Assembly: GCF_012103215.1 (NCBI RefSeq)
Contig: NZ_JAAVNE010000014.1
Coordinates: 51,615 to 115,614, forward strand
Source of the DNA: Falsiroseomonas selenitidurans
GTDB lineage: Bacteria > Pseudomonadota > Alphaproteobacteria > Acetobacterales > Acetobacteraceae
Direction of reading: 5' to 3'
Length of the DNA stretch: 64,000 nt
Part shown: piece after piece, positions 46,951 to 56,898 of the stretch
Layout of the letters: each line of letters starts with the position of its first letter
Position numbering within the stretch: position 1 is the stretch's first letter
Notes under the pieces: model-generated
What the model saw: only the letters and a program-made list of their open reading frames with translations
What the model was told of the DNA's origin: nothing
Database searches by the model: none
Position numbers and translations under genes: made by a program

Positions 46951-47626
46951 CCCGGCCCCTCTCGAATTGCGCGCCGTCACGCGCCGCTTCAAGACCGAAG
47001 CCGGCGCGCTGGAGGTGCTGACCGGCGCCGACCTCACCCTGGCGGCCGGTGAGATCGTGGCGCTGGTTGCGCCCTCCGGCACCGGCAAATCCACCCTGCT
47101 GCACCTGGCCGGGCTGCTGGAACGGCCGGATGCGGGCGAGGTGTTCTTCGCCGGCCAGCCCGCCGGCACGCTGGGCGACGATGCGCGCACCGCCATCCGC
47201 CGCACCGGCATCGGCTTCGTCTACCAGTTCCACCACCTGCTGCCCGAATTCTCCGCGCTGGAGAACATCGCCCTGCCGCAGATGGCGGCCGGCGTGGCGA
47301 AATCGGCCGCCGATGCCCGTGCCCGCAGCCTGCTGGCCGATTTCGGCCTGGCGGGGCGGGAGGCGCATCGCCCCGGCAGGCTTTCGGGTGGCGAGCAGCA
47401 GCGGGTGGCCATCGCCCGCGCGCTCGCCAACCGCCCGCGCGTGCTGCTGGCGGACGAGCCCACCGGCAACCTCGATGTCGGCACCTCGGACCGCGTCTTC
47501 GCCGAATTGCTGGAAGCCGTGCGCGGGCAGGGGATGGCGGCGCTGATCGCCACGCACAATCCGGACCTGGCGCGGCGCATGGACCGGGTGGTGACCTTGT
47601 CCGAAGGGAAAGTGGTGGCTGGCTAG
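46943..47626 (+). CDS. lolD: Lipoprotein-releasing ABC transporter ATPase
   Basis: 227 residues. Walker [16 protein letters not shown] (first Gly replaced by Ala), Q-loop region [16 protein letters not shown] with the Lol-typical FHHLLPEF, signature [15 protein letters not shown] and Walker [13 protein letters not shown]. It powers release of outer-membrane lipoproteins. Its end is seven bases from the convergent deaminase gene, with no hairpin between. Confidence 0.97.
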   Translation: MSDPAPLELRAVTRRFKTEAGALEVLTGADLTLAAGEIVALVAPSGTGKSTLLHLAGLLERPDAGEVFFAGQPAGTLGDDARTAIRRTGIGFVYQFHHLLPEFSALENIALPQMAAGVAKSAADARARSLLADFGLAGREAHRPGRLSGGEQQRVAIARALANRPRVLLADEPTGNLDVGTSDRVFAELLEAVRGQGMAALIATHNPDLARRMDRVVTLSEGKVVAG

Positions 47627-47633
47627 GCAGCGC

Positions 47634-48101
<468 letters not shown>

Positions 48102-48134
48102 GCCATGCCCCTCCGCGCATGGTAGGACCGGGCC

Positions 48135-51100
48135 ATGCGCCCCTTCATCCACCTGCACACCCATTCCGCCTACTCGCTCAGCGAGGGGGCGATCAAGGCG
48201 GAGAAGCTGCCCGCTCTGGCGCGGGCCGCCGGCATGCCGGCGGTGGCGCTGACCGATTCGGGGAATCTGTTCGGCGCGCTGGAATTCTCCCAGGCCTGCA
48301 CGGGCAAAGGCATCCAGCCGATCCTGGGCTGCCAGTTCTTCCTCGGCCGCGCGGCGGATGACCAGGGGCGGGACCCGGCGCGGCAGCGGCCGGACCCCAT
48401 CGTGGCCCTGGCGCGGGATGCGACGGGCTTCGACAACCTGCAGCGCCTGTCCTCCGCCGGGTTCCTCGGCGCCGACATCTCCGGCCTGCCCTGCATCGGG
48501 CTGGAGACGCTGGGCGCCCATGCGGCCGGGCTGATCCTGCTGACCGGCGGGACGCTGGGCCCGGTCGGCCGCCTGCTGGCCGAGGGCCGCCGCGACGCGG
48601 CCTCCCGCCTGCTGGCGCAGTTGCGAGAGATCTTCGGGCCGGACGACCTGGTGGTGGAATTGCAGCGCCATGGCCTGGCGCAGGAAAAGGTGGTGGAGGC
48701 CGGGCTGCTGGCCCTGGCCGAGGAGGCCGGCCTGCCCATCGTCGCCACCAACGACGTGTATTTCGCCGAAGCCGCGATGCATGCCGCGCATGATGCGCTG
48801 CTGTGCATCGCCGAGGGCCGCGTGATCGCGGAGCCGGACCGCCGCCGCGTCACCGCCGAACATTTCTTCAAACCGACGGAGGCGATGCGGGCGCTGTTCG
48901 CGGACCTGCCGGAGGCCTGCGACAACACGCTGGCGATCGCGCAACGCTGCGCCGTGATGGCGGAATCGAAGAAGCCCGAACTGCCCGTCTGCCCCAAGGT
49001 CATGCCCGGCATGACGGAGGCCGAGACCGTCGCCCAGATGGCCCGCACCGGGCTGGAGGGGAGGCTGGACGCGCTGGGCGTGGCTGAGGCCGACCGCGCC
49101 GCCTACCGCGACCGCCTGGCCTATGAGCTCACCGTCATCGAGAGCATGGGCTTTTCCGGCTATTTCCTGATCGTCGCCGACTTCATCCAATGGGCGAAGG
49201 CGCAGGACATCCCGGTGGGGCCGGGGCGCGGTTCCGGCGCCGGGTCCGTCGCCGCCTGGGCGCTGCTCATCACCGACCTGGACCCGATGCGCTGGGGCCT
49301 GCTGTTCGAGCGCTTCCTGAACCCCGAGCGCGTGTCCATGCCGGATTTCGACATCGACTTCTGCCAGGACCGGCGGGACGAGGTGATCGACTACGTGAAG
49401 CGCGAATACGGCGCCGATCGCGTGGCGCAGATCATCACCTTCGGCAAGCTGCAGGCCAAGGCGGCGGTGCGCGACGTCGGCCGCGTGATGGGCCTGCCCT
49501 ATGGCCAGGTGGACCGAATCGCCAGCCTGATCCCCTTCAACCCGGCCAAGCCGGTGACCCTGGGCCAGGCCATCGCGGGCGAGCCGAAGCTGCAGGAGAT
49601 GCAGCGCGGCGACGAACAGGTGCACCGCCTGCTGGAAGTGGCGCAGGAGCTGGAGGGGCTGTACCGCAACGCCTCCACCCACGCCGCTGGCGTAGTGATC
49701 GGCCGGCGGCCGCTGGTGGATATCGTGCCGCTGTACCGCGACCCGCGCAGCCCCTCGCTCATCACCCAGTACTCCATGAAATACGTGGAGCAGGCGAGCC
49801 TGGTGAAGTTCGACTTCCTGGGCCTGAAAACCCTCACGGTGCTGCAGCGCGCCGTACAGCTGCTGGCCGGGCAGGGGGTGACGATCGCGCTGGACCGCAT
49901 CCCGCTGGATGACGCCAAGACCTACGCCATGCTGGCGCGCGGCGATGCGGCGGGGGTGTTCCAGTTCGAAGGCCAGGGCATGCGCGACTGCCTGCGCATG
50001 ATGCGCCCCGACCGGTTCGAGGATCTGATCGCGGCGGTGTCGCTGTACCGGCCGGGCCCGATGGCGAACATCCCCGCCTATTGCCAGCGCAAGCATGGCG
50101 AGCCCTGGGCGGCGCCGCACCCGAAGATGGCGGCGATCGTGGAGGAGACCTACGGCATCCTGGTCTACCAGGAGCAGGTCATGCAGATCAGCCAGGAGCT
50201 GGCCGGCTACACGCTGGGCGGCGCCGACCTGCTGCGCCGCGCCATGGGCAAGAAGATCCGCTCCGAGATGGAGGCGCAGCGCAAGATCTTCGTGGAGGGC
50301 GCCACCAGGAACGGCGTGCCGGATGCCAAGGCCGGCGAGATCTTCGACCTGATGGAGAAGTTCGCGGAATACGGCTTCAACAAGTCGCACGCCGCCGCCT
50401 ATGCGCTGGTCAGCTACCAGACCGCCTGGCTGAAGGCGAATTATCCCGTCGCCTTCCTCGCCGCCTCCATGTCGCTCGACCTCGGCAACACGGACAAGCT
50501 GGCGGGCCACATGCAGGAGGCGTCGCGCCTCGGCATTCCCGTGCTGCCGCCGGACATCAACCGCAGCGCCGCGGCGTTCAGCATCGAGGCGAAGCAGGAC
50601 GGCACGCCGGCCATCCGCTTCGCCCTGGCCGCGGTGAAGCGCGTGGGCCTGGCGGCGATGCAGGATCTGGTCGCGGCGCGCGATGCCTCCGCGCCCTTCG
50701 CCTCGCTGTCGGATTTCGCCGGGCGCGTCGATCCGAAGCTGCTGAACAAGATGCAGCTGGAAAACCTGGCCCGCGCCGGCGCCTTCGACAGCCTGGAGGG
50801 CAACCGCGCCCGCATGGTGCAGGGGGTGGAGCAGGTGCTGCGCGCGGCGCAGGAAGCCGCGGAGCGCCGCGCCAACCCGACGCGCGACATGTTCGGCGCC
50901 GAGACCGCCCCGCCGCCGCTGCGCCTGCCGGAGGTGCAGGACTGGCCGGAACTCGAGAAGCTGTCCTTCGAGGCGGAGGCGGTGGGCTTCCACCTCTCGG
51001 CGCATCCGCTGGACACCTACAGGAGCGCGCTGGCCAAGCTCCAGGCGGTCTCCTCCGCCCGCATCGAGGAACGCGCCCGCGCCGGGGCGGGGCGGATGAA

Positions 51101-51572
51101 GCTGGCCGGCACGGTGGTGGCGGTGAAATCCGGCCGCACCAAGTCGGGCAACAAGATGGCCTGGGTCCGCTTCTCCGACGCCGAGGGCAGCTTCGAGGTC
51201 ACCTTCTTCAGCGAGACCCTGGCCCGCGCCGACGGCCTGCTGGCGGAAGGCACCGCGCTGCTGGTGACCACGGAGGTGCGGCTGGATGGCGACACCGTGC
51301 GCCTGACGGCGCAGGAGGTGGAGGCGCTGGACAAGGTGGCGCAGGGCATCGGCCAGGGCATCCGGCTATGGCTGGACCAGACCGCGGCGGTGGACCACAT
51401 CCGCCAGGTGCTGGCGCGCGAAGGCGGCGGCCGCGGCGAGGTGCGACTGGTGCCCATCACCGGCCCGGGGCAGGAGGTGGAGATCATCCTGCCCGGCCGG
51501 TTCAACGTCTCGCCCCGGCTGATGCAGGCGATGAAGGTGCTGCCGGGCGTGTCGGAGGTGGCGGAACTCTGA
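48135..51572 (+). CDS. dnaE: DNA polymerase III alpha subunit
   Basis: 1145 residues, standard for DnaE1. N-terminal PHP domain starts FIHLHTHSAYSLSEGAIK. The polymerase core has GPGRGSGAGSVAAW and the catalytic aspartates in MPDFDIDFCQDRRDEVI, and later AGVFQFEGQGMRD. The tandem helix-hairpin-helix region lies around 800-900 and the OB fold around 960-1060 (KLAGTVVAVKSGRTKSGNKM). It is the replicative polymerase. The order lolCD-dnaE is conserved in alphaproteobacteria. Confidence 0.98.
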   Translation: MRPFIHLHTHSAYSLSEGAIKAEKLPALARAAGMPAVALTDSGNLFGALEFSQACTGKGIQPILGCQFFLGRAADDQGRDPARQRPDPIVALARDATGFDNLQRLSSAGFLGADISGLPCIGLETLGAHAAGLILLTGGTLGPVGRLLAEGRRDAASRLLAQLREIFGPDDLVVELQRHGLAQEKVVEAGLLALAEEAGLPIVATNDVYFAEAAMHAAHDALLCIAEGRVIAEPDRRRVTAEHFFKPTEAMRALFADLPEACDNTLAIAQRCAVMAESKKPELPVCPKVMPGMTEAETVAQMARTGLEGRLDALGVAEADRAAYRDRLAYELTVIESMGFSGYFLIVADFIQWAKAQDIPVGPGRGSGAGSVAAWALLITDLDPMRWGLLFERFLNPERVSMPDFDIDFCQDRRDEVIDYVKREYGADRVAQIITFGKLQAKAAVRDVGRVMGLPYGQVDRIASLIPFNPAKPVTLGQAIAGEPKLQEMQRGDEQVHRLLEVAQELEGLYRNASTHAAGVVIGRRPLVDIVPLYRDPRSPSLITQYSMKYVEQASLVKFDFLGLKTLTVLQRAVQLLAGQGVTIALDRIPLDDAKTYAMLARGDAAGVFQFEGQGMRDCLRMMRPDRFEDLIAAVSLYRPGPMANIPAYCQRKHGEPWAAPHPKMAAIVEETYGILVYQEQVMQISQELAGYTLGGADLLRRAMGKKIRSEMEAQRKIFVEGATRNGVPDAKAGEIFDLMEKFAEYGFNKSHAAAYALVSYQTAWLKANYPVAFLAASMSLDLGNTDKLAGHMQEASRLGIPVLPPDINRSAAAFSIEAKQDGTPAIRFALAAVKRVGLAAMQDLVAARDASAPFASLSDFAGRVDPKLLNKMQLENLARAGAFDSLEGNRARMVQGVEQVLRAAQEAAERRANPTRDMFGAETAPPPLRLPEVQDWPELEKLSFEAEAVGFHLSAHPLDTYRSALAKLQAVSSARIEERARAGAGRMKLAGTVVAVKSGRTKSGNKMAWVRFSDAEGSFEVTFFSETLARADGLLAEGTALLVTTEVRLDGDTVRLTAQEVEALDKVAQGIGQGIRLWLDQTAAVDHIRQVLAREGGGRGEVRLVPITGPGQEVEIILPGRFNVSPRLMQAMKVLPGVSEVAEL

Positions 51573-51658
51573 TCCCGCCTCTCGCCTGGCCCCGCGGCCT
51601 CGGCTAATTCTGTTGCGCCTTCAGGAGGAGGCTTGTCCTGTCGCACGGCCATCACCCC

Positions 51659-52393
51659 TTGCTCGACCTCTCTCCCGACCGCCTGGCCGCCACGCTGGCC
51701 GAGGCCGGGCTGCAGCACGCGCAGGCCGCCCGGATGCGGGAAGCCGCCGGCCCCTTCCTGGCGCGGCTCGATGCCGATAGCCGGCTGTTCGGCGAATACC
51801 TGGTGGAGGAGATCGCCCGTCTCTCCGCCGAGGTACAGGCGATGGCGCAGTTGCAGCAGGCGGAGGCGCTGTCGCGCGCCGAGCGGCTGCGGATCGATCC
51901 GCTGCCCTTCATCCCCGCCGCGCGGCAGGATGCCGCCGCCGGCCCGGCGCCGCAGCCCGAATCCGGGCCCTTCGCGGCCGATGTGGCGTCCGAGGATTTC
52001 ATCGGCTTCGGCTGGTATCCGGCGGAGCCGACCGATGCCGGCGCGCTGCGCTGGTCGGGTGCCGGGCGTTGCGCCACGGTGCAGCTGCCGGGCCTGGGCG
52101 GCGGCCAGCTTGCCGTCACCCTGGCGCTGCGCGCGCCCTTCGGCGTGGAACTGGACCTCGGCGAGCAGGATGTCTTCCTCGACGGCATGAAGCTGGAGCT
52201 GGAGGTGCTGTCCCGCGACGGCCCGGTTTCCGTCTGCCGCGGCACCGCCATCCTGGGGCCGCTGCCGGCGGGCTCCCGCGTCGCGCTGCTGCTGCAGGGC
52301 GCGCGCTACGCCGACCCCGCCACCGGTCCGCTGCGCGACACGCGCCAGCTCGGGCTCGGGCTCGGCTGGGTACGGATCGAGCGCGCGGCCTGA
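51659..52393 (+). CDS. Unknown protein, helical N-terminus plus beta-rich C-terminus
   Basis: 244 residues from TTG 51659. The first 85 residues are helical and coiled-coil-like (MREAAGPFLARLDADSRLFGEYLVEEIARL); residues 110-244 look like a beta-sandwich (FIGFGWYPAEPTDAGALRW, then ATVQLPGLGGGQLAVTLAL). That C-terminal pattern is seen on sugar-related proteins in this group, but I cannot name a family. The start is doubtful: the strong AGGAGGAGG site (51623-51631) best fits an in-frame CTG at 51638, which would give a protein starting SHGHHPLLDL. The polysaccharide-type gene begins two bases after its stop. Confidence 0.6.
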   Translation: MLDLSPDRLAATLAEAGLQHAQAARMREAAGPFLARLDADSRLFGEYLVEEIARLSAEVQAMAQLQQAEALSRAERLRIDPLPFIPAARQDAAAGPAPQPESGPFAADVASEDFIGFGWYPAEPTDAGALRWSGAGRCATVQLPGLGGGQLAVTLALRAPFGVELDLGEQDVFLDGMKLELEVLSRDGPVSVCRGTAILGPLPAGSRVALLLQGARYADPATGPLRDTRQLGLGLGWVRIERAA

Positions 52394-52395
52394 GG

Positions 52396-53550
52396 ATGGC
52401 GCGACGCATCCTCGTCACCGGCGACCTGCTGCGGCCGCAGGACAAGGTCTTCAAGCCCTCGCAGAACGGCAACATCCAGTGGTTCCACCGGCTGGTGCGC
52501 CGGCCGCTCACCGCGGCCAGCGGCCTGCCGGTGGAGGCGCTGCTCTGGGACGAGCCGGGGCTGGCGCCGCCGGGCGGGGATGTGCAGGGCTTCGACACGC
52601 CGGCCTTCTATGCCGCCGCCGGCGCGCAGCCGGATATCGAGGGCTGGATCGGCCTGTTCGATGCCCTTGATCTGCCGCGCGACGCCGCCGCCGCCCTGGC
52701 CGCGCCGTTCCGGGAATGCGCCGCGGTGGTGGGGTTCGAGCTGACGGAGTTGCAGAAGCGGCTGTTGACACTGGTCGGCGTGCCCTGGGTGGATGTGAAC
52801 ATCCACCCCTATCGCTTCGGCCCGGACGTGCTGTTCGCCATCGCCACGGACCATCCGGAAATCCTGGCCCGTCTGCTGCCGCACCATGCCGAGGATGCGG
52901 ATTTCGAGCCCTGGGCGGACCTGTTGGCGGCGACCGCGGTCAAGATGCCGCCGCGCCGCCCGGTGGAGGAGGCGGTGCTGCTGGTCGGCCAGACGCAAGT
53001 GGACCGCGCGCTGATCCGCGACGGCCGGTTGCTGGACCTGTCGCATTTCGGCGCCGCGCTGCATGGCGCGATCGGGCCGGAGGCGACGGTGCTGTACAAG
53101 CCGCACCCCTACAATGCCGACGGCTTCGGCCTGCACCATGTCGGCCTGCGCCTTTCCCGGATCCGGGAGACGCGGGAGAATGTCTATGTGCTGCTGGCGC
53201 AGCCGGGCATCCGCCGCGTGCTCGGCGTCTCCTCCTCGGTCGTGGCGGAGGCGCGCTTCTTCGGCAAGGAGGGCGTCTTCCTCGGCACGCCGCCGATGCG
53301 CATCGCCCCTAGCCGCGCCGCGCTGCGGCCGGGGCTGCACGCCAGCGTGGTGGATGCCTGGCTGTCTGCTGATTTCTGGCGCGACCTGCTGGCGCCGGTG
53401 CTGGCCGTGACGGCGCGCGACGGCCGCCGCCCGGTGCTGCCGCCGAACGCGCTGCGCACCTCGCTGCGGCAGTTCTGGGGCTGGGACGAGATCTTCTTCC
53501 AGCTGCCCTGGGATCTGGCGCAGACCCGGGTGCGCGAACGGGCGGGCTGA
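52396..53550 (+). CDS. Capsule-polysaccharide-synthesis-like glycosyltransferase (KpsS-like)
   Basis: 384 residues from ATG 52396. The N-terminal half is irregular; the C-terminal half has a GT-B-like signature, VLYKPHPYNADGFGLHH followed by VYVLLAQPGIRRVLGVSSSVVAEARFFGKEGVFLG, as in KpsS/LipB-type Kdo transferases (KPHP, then the S-S-x-x-x-E-A element). It probably adds an acidic or linker sugar to a surface glycan. It is coupled to the preceding unknown gene. A perfect hairpin overlaps its stop codon. Confidence 0.65.
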   Translation: MARRILVTGDLLRPQDKVFKPSQNGNIQWFHRLVRRPLTAASGLPVEALLWDEPGLAPPGGDVQGFDTPAFYAAAGAQPDIEGWIGLFDALDLPRDAAAALAAPFRECAAVVGFELTELQKRLLTLVGVPWVDVNIHPYRFGPDVLFAIATDHPEILARLLPHHAEDADFEPWADLLAATAVKMPPRRPVEEAVLLVGQTQVDRALIRDGRLLDLSHFGAALHGAIGPEATVLYKPHPYNADGFGLHHVGLRLSRIRETRENVYVLLAQPGIRRVLGVSSSVVAEARFFGKEGVFLGTPPMRIAPSRAALRPGLHASVVDAWLSADFWRDLLAPVLAVTARDGRRPVLPPNALRTSLRQFWGWDEIFFQLPWDLAQTRVRERAG

Positions 53551-53560
53551 AGCCCGCCCG
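53539..53560. terminator. Hairpin between convergent genes
   Basis: CGGGCGGGC (53539-53547), loop TGAA that contains the stop codon TGA, GCCCGCCCG (53552-53560). Nine perfect pairs, no T tract. It sits between the KpsS-like gene and the convergent hydrolase gene and may stop transcription from both sides. Confidence 0.5.
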
Positions 53561-53572
53561 GCCGGCCGCCGC

Positions 53573-54523
53573 TCAGCCTGCCGCGTAGGGCTTCGGCTCG
53601 TCGCCGCTGAAGAAGGGCAGGAAGGCCTCCAGCACCAGGTCGGGGCGCTGTTCGGAGGGGTAGTGGCCGGTCGGGATCGCCCAGCCGCGCAGATCCGGCG
53701 CCCAGGGGGCCCAGGCCTCCATCACCGCCAGGTGCCGGCCGACATGGCTGTTGCTGCCCCACAGCGCCAGCACCGGGCAGGCGATGCGCTTGCGGCCAAA
53801 ATCCTCCCGGTCCATCGCCAGATCGAGGGAGACGGTGGCGCGGTAGTCTTCGCACACCGCATGGATCTGCGCCGGCGTGGTGCAGCGCGCGTATTCGGAG
53901 AAGGCCTCGGGCGAGAAGATCGAAAGCCCGACGCCTTTCTTGTTCAGCTTGTAGTTGATGTAATAGTCGAGGTCGGCACAGAGCAGCCGCTCCGGGAAGG
54001 GCGCCTTCTGCGCCATGAAGAACCAGTGGTAGCTCTCCAGCCCCCAGCCCAGCGTGATGTTGGACAGCAGGTGGTAGGTCGGCACGATGTCCAACGAGGC
54101 CAGCGCGGTGACCTTCTCCGGATGGTCCAGCGCCATGCGGAAGGCGACGCGTGCGCCGCGGTCATGGCCGGCGACGCCGAAGCGGGCGAAGCCCAGCGCC
54201 TGCATTACCTCCACCCCGTCCAGCGCCATGGCGCGGAAGGAATAGGCGGCGTGGTCCTCGCCGCCCTCCGGCTTGCCGCTGTCGCCATAGCCGCGCAGGT
54301 CGATGGCAACGACGGTGAAGCGCTCGGCCAGCTGTGGCGCCACGCGGTGCCAGCTCACATGCGTCAGCGGGTTGCCGTGGATCAGCAGCAGCGGCGGGCC
54401 GGACCCGCCGATGGCGGCCAGGATCTCGGTGCCGGAGGTGGTGATGCGGGTGTGGCGGAAGCCGGGCAGCAGGGCGGCCGCCACCGCGCTGGGCGGCTGC
54501 GACTCGGGTCGGGTCTCGGTCAT
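53573..54523 (-). CDS. Alpha/beta hydrolase, fluoroacetate-dehalogenase-like
   Basis: 316 residues from ATG 54523, with GGAGG about ten bases upstream. Motif LLLIHGNPLTHVSWHRVAP carries the oxyanion hole. The nucleophile elbow is GHDRGARVAFRMALDHPE: an Asp nucleophile followed by Arg, with a second Arg three residues on, which is the carboxylate-holding set of fluoroacetate dehalogenases. The cap has SYHWFFMAQKAPFPERL, matching their His-Trp halide-binding pair, and the catalytic His is in PTGHYPSEQRPD. The activity would be hydrolysis of haloacetates or a similar small acid. Its place among glycan genes is unusual. Confidence 0.85.
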   Translation of the reverse strand: MTETRPESQPPSAVAAALLPGFRHTRITTSGTEILAAIGGSGPPLLLIHGNPLTHVSWHRVAPQLAERFTVVAIDLRGYGDSGKPEGGEDHAAYSFRAMALDGVEVMQALGFARFGVAGHDRGARVAFRMALDHPEKVTALASLDIVPTYHLLSNITLGWGLESYHWFFMAQKAPFPERLLCADLDYYINYKLNKKGVGLSIFSPEAFSEYARCTTPAQIHAVCEDYRATVSLDLAMDREDFGRKRIACPVLALWGSNSHVGRHLAVMEAWAPWAPDLRGWAIPTGHYPSEQRPDLVLEAFLPFFSGDEPKPYAAG

Positions 54524-54570
54524 GGGGCGTTGTCCTCCGGCCGGCAGGGTTCGCCGGGCGGAACGGTGGG

Positions 54571-55602
54571 TCAAGCCGCCAGCAGGCGCAGCAGCGCCGC
54601 GGCGCAGGCCGCCAGCCCGGCCGGGCCGTGGGTGGCCTCTGCATGGGCGCGGGCGGCGCGGCCCATCGCCAGGCGCCGCGCATCGTCGGCCAGCAGGGCC
54701 TCCGCCGCGTCCTCCAGCGCCGCCATCGGCACCAGCAGCCCGGCTTCCGGCGGGATGCCGCCGAGGATGACCTCCCGCGCTGCCAGCACCGGCAGGCCGC
54801 AGCCCATCGCCTCCACCATCGCGCGCGGCAGGCCCTCCGCCGTCGCCGGATGGACCATGATCCGGCTGCGGCGGAGATGCGCGAAGACCTGCGGATGGGG
54901 CAGCCGCCCCGGCAGTGTCAGGCGCGCGCCGGCGGGCGCCGCGGCGCGCAGCCCGGCCAGCAGCGGGCCGTCGCCGATGCACACCACGCGGTGCCGCGCC
55001 GCCAGGCCGAGCAGCGCCGCCTGGTTCTTCCGCGGCTCGACGAAATTGCCGACATTGGCGATGTCGAAGGCGGCCTCCTCCGCCGCCACCGGGATGCCGG
55101 GACCCAGGCGGGCGAGGTCCAGGTGCTTCGGCAGCACCAGCACCCGCCCGGCTTCGGCCAGGGCGGGGAAGTGCCGGGCGCCCTGTTCGGCATATTCCGC
55201 CAGCACCGCCTCCGCCCGCGCCACCACGGGGTCCGTCACCCCGCCGCCGATCGCCAGCACCAGGCGGGTGGCGGCCGGCAGGGCCGCCAGCAGGTCGGCA
55301 TTCACCCGGTAGCCGAGGCCCTTGCACAGCAGCACCTCCGGCGCGAAGGCGGCGACCTCCGCCCGCAGCGCCGCCGCCACCTGCCGGTGCGGGATCTCGG
55401 CCGGGTTGTCGGCGCCGCAGAGCACCGCGGGCACGTCGCCCTCCAGCACCAGCCGTTCGGTGCCCGGGTCCGGCTGCAGGCGGAACAGGCAGACCGTCGC
55501 GCCCAGCGCCCGCAGCGCCGCGGCGAGCTTCACGTCACGCAGCGGCCCGGCCATGCCGCGCCCGGCATGGGCGATCACCACCGCGATGCGCGGCGGCTTC
55601 AT
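54571..55602 (-). CDS. Glycosyltransferase, GT4-like (GT-B fold)
   Basis: 343 residues. The C-terminal nucleotide-sugar domain has VGNFVEPRKNQAALLGLAA, VVCIGDGPLLAGLRAAAP, LTLPGRLPHPQVFAHL and the E-x7-E element PATAEGLPRAMVEAMGCGLPVLA. The N-terminal acceptor domain begins RIAVVIAHAGRGMAGPLRDVKL. It transfers a sugar from an NDP-sugar to a growing glycan on the cytoplasmic side. The next gene on the strand, also a glycosyltransferase, ends 21 bases before its start. Confidence 0.85.
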   Translation of the reverse strand: MKPPRIAVVIAHAGRGMAGPLRDVKLAAALRALGATVCLFRLQPDPGTERLVLEGDVPAVLCGADNPAEIPHRQVAAALRAEVAAFAPEVLLCKGLGYRVNADLLAALPAATRLVLAIGGGVTDPVVARAEAVLAEYAEQGARHFPALAEAGRVLVLPKHLDLARLGPGIPVAAEEAAFDIANVGNFVEPRKNQAALLGLAARHRVVCIGDGPLLAGLRAAAPAGARLTLPGRLPHPQVFAHLRRSRIMVHPATAEGLPRAMVEAMGCGLPVLAAREVILGGIPPEAGLLVPMAALEDAAEALLADDARRLAMGRAARAHAEATHGPAGLAACAAALLRLLAA

Positions 55603-55623
55603 GCCCGACAGGCCGCGCTCACG

Positions 55624-56898
55624 TCACTCCGCCGCGCCGGCCAGCCTGGGCGGGCGCGGCGCATAGGCGGCGTCCAGCGCCGCCAGGAATTCCTCCCGGC
55701 CCATCACGTCCCGCACGCTGGCGCCGAGTGCCGCCCGCACCTCCGGCCGCGCCGCCTGGTTCATCACCCGGGCCAGGTCCACCGGCGCGGCGCGCTTGAA
55801 ATGCAGCCCGTCCACATCCCGCAACACCTTCTCCGCCATGCCGCCGATGTCGGAGACGATCAGCGGCGTGCCGGCGCGCCGTGCCTCCTGGATCACCACC
55901 GGCGAATTCTCCCACCAGATGGAGGGCACCACCACCCAGCCGACGCTGCGCATCAACTCCACCGCGTCCAGCGGGTCGTAGCGGCCGGCGAAGGTCAGGC
56001 TGGGGCCGGCGGCCTCGATCATCGGCTCCAGCGTCGGGAACAGGCGCAGCGCATCCTCCCGCTCCGCGCCGAAGATGGTCAGCACGATATCCGGGTTGCC
56101 GCGCAGCGCCATGGGCAGCGCGCGCAGCAACACGTCCAGCCCCTTGAAGCTGGTCGGCTGGCCGAAGAACCCGAAGCGGGAGGCCATGGCCGCCGGGTCC
56201 CCCGGGATGCGGGGTTGCGCCAGCATGGCGTCGCCCAGGTAGTTCTCGATCACCGGGTCGCGCGGCGTGGTCAGGCCCCAGTCGCGGTAGCGGTCGCGGA
56301 TGAAGTCGCTGGGGTGGATCACGCTGTCGAAGCGCGACAGCACCGCCATCAGCGTCGCCTTGCGATAGGCGAAGCGCTCCAGCGTCTGGTCGGGGAAGCA
56401 GGCCAGGCAGCGCAGTGGCGATTCGCGCCGGCACAATTCGCGCGACCGCGTCTTCACCATCTGGCCATGATGCAAGCAGATCGCCAGCATCTCGTGCAGC
56501 GTCAGCACGAAGCGTGCATCCGGCCTTGCTTCCATCAGCGCGTCGATCAGGTCGACGCCCAGCCGCCAGTAGTGGTGGAAGTGATAGACCTCGCAATCGA
56601 GACCGGCCAGGAACTGCACCAGCGTGTCGCGCCGGAACGGATCCTCCCAGGCCAGCCGGTCCTCCGTCATGCCGGCGAAGGAGAACACGTATTCATCGGC
56701 GCCGAAGGGCACCACCGTCTCCATCGGCCGCGTCTCGGCATAGAGGCTGCCGACCTCGCAGGCGCCGACGAAGGTCACCCGGCGGCCGGCCGCGCGCATC
56801 GCCTCGAACTGCCGCCATGCCGCCAGCTCGCCGCCGCCCTTGGAGAAATCGGGATGCGAATGGACGACGATGCAGACGCCGCCCCGGGTCTCAGCCAT
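55624..56898 (-). CDS. Glycosyltransferase, GT4 family
   Basis: About 424 residues from ATG 56898; a GTG at 56904 would add two. N-terminal half starts GVCIVVHSHPDFSKGGGELAAW with the glycine loop of GT4 enzymes; the cysteine-containing segment CRRESPLRCLACFPDQTLERF in the middle resembles a zinc-binding-like insert of some large GT4 proteins. C-terminal domain has FGFFGQPTSFKGLDVLL, LTFAGRYDPLDAVELM and the donor-site WWENSPVVIQEARRAGTPLIVSD. It overlaps the unknown 505-residue gene upstream by eight bases, so the three minus-strand genes form an operon. Confidence 0.87.
   Translation of the reverse strand: MAETRGGVCIVVHSHPDFSKGGGELAAWRQFEAMRAAGRRVTFVGACEVGSLYAETRPMETVVPFGADEYVFSFAGMTEDRLAWEDPFRRDTLVQFLAGLDCEVYHFHHYWRLGVDLIDALMEARPDARFVLTLHEMLAICLHHGQMVKTRSRELCRRESPLRCLACFPDQTLERFAYRKATLMAVLSRFDSVIHPSDFIRDRYRDWGLTTPRDPVIENYLGDAMLAQPRIPGDPAAMASRFGFFGQPTSFKGLDVLLRALPMALRGNPDIVLTIFGAEREDALRLFPTLEPMIEAAGPSLTFAGRYDPLDAVELMRSVGWVVVPSIWWENSPVVIQEARRAGTPLIVSDIGGMAEKVLRDVDGLHFKRAAPVDLARVMNQAARPEVRAALGASVRDVMGREEFLAALDAAYAPRPPRLAGAAE

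Noticed and set aside
46943..47626. LolD with a damaged Walker A
   Set aside because: Only the first Gly is replaced by Ala; the GKST core is intact, so it should be active.
48102..51005. A long upstream extension of the deaminase gene on the minus strand
   Set aside because: It is antisense to dnaE; the deaminase family starts at ATG 48101.
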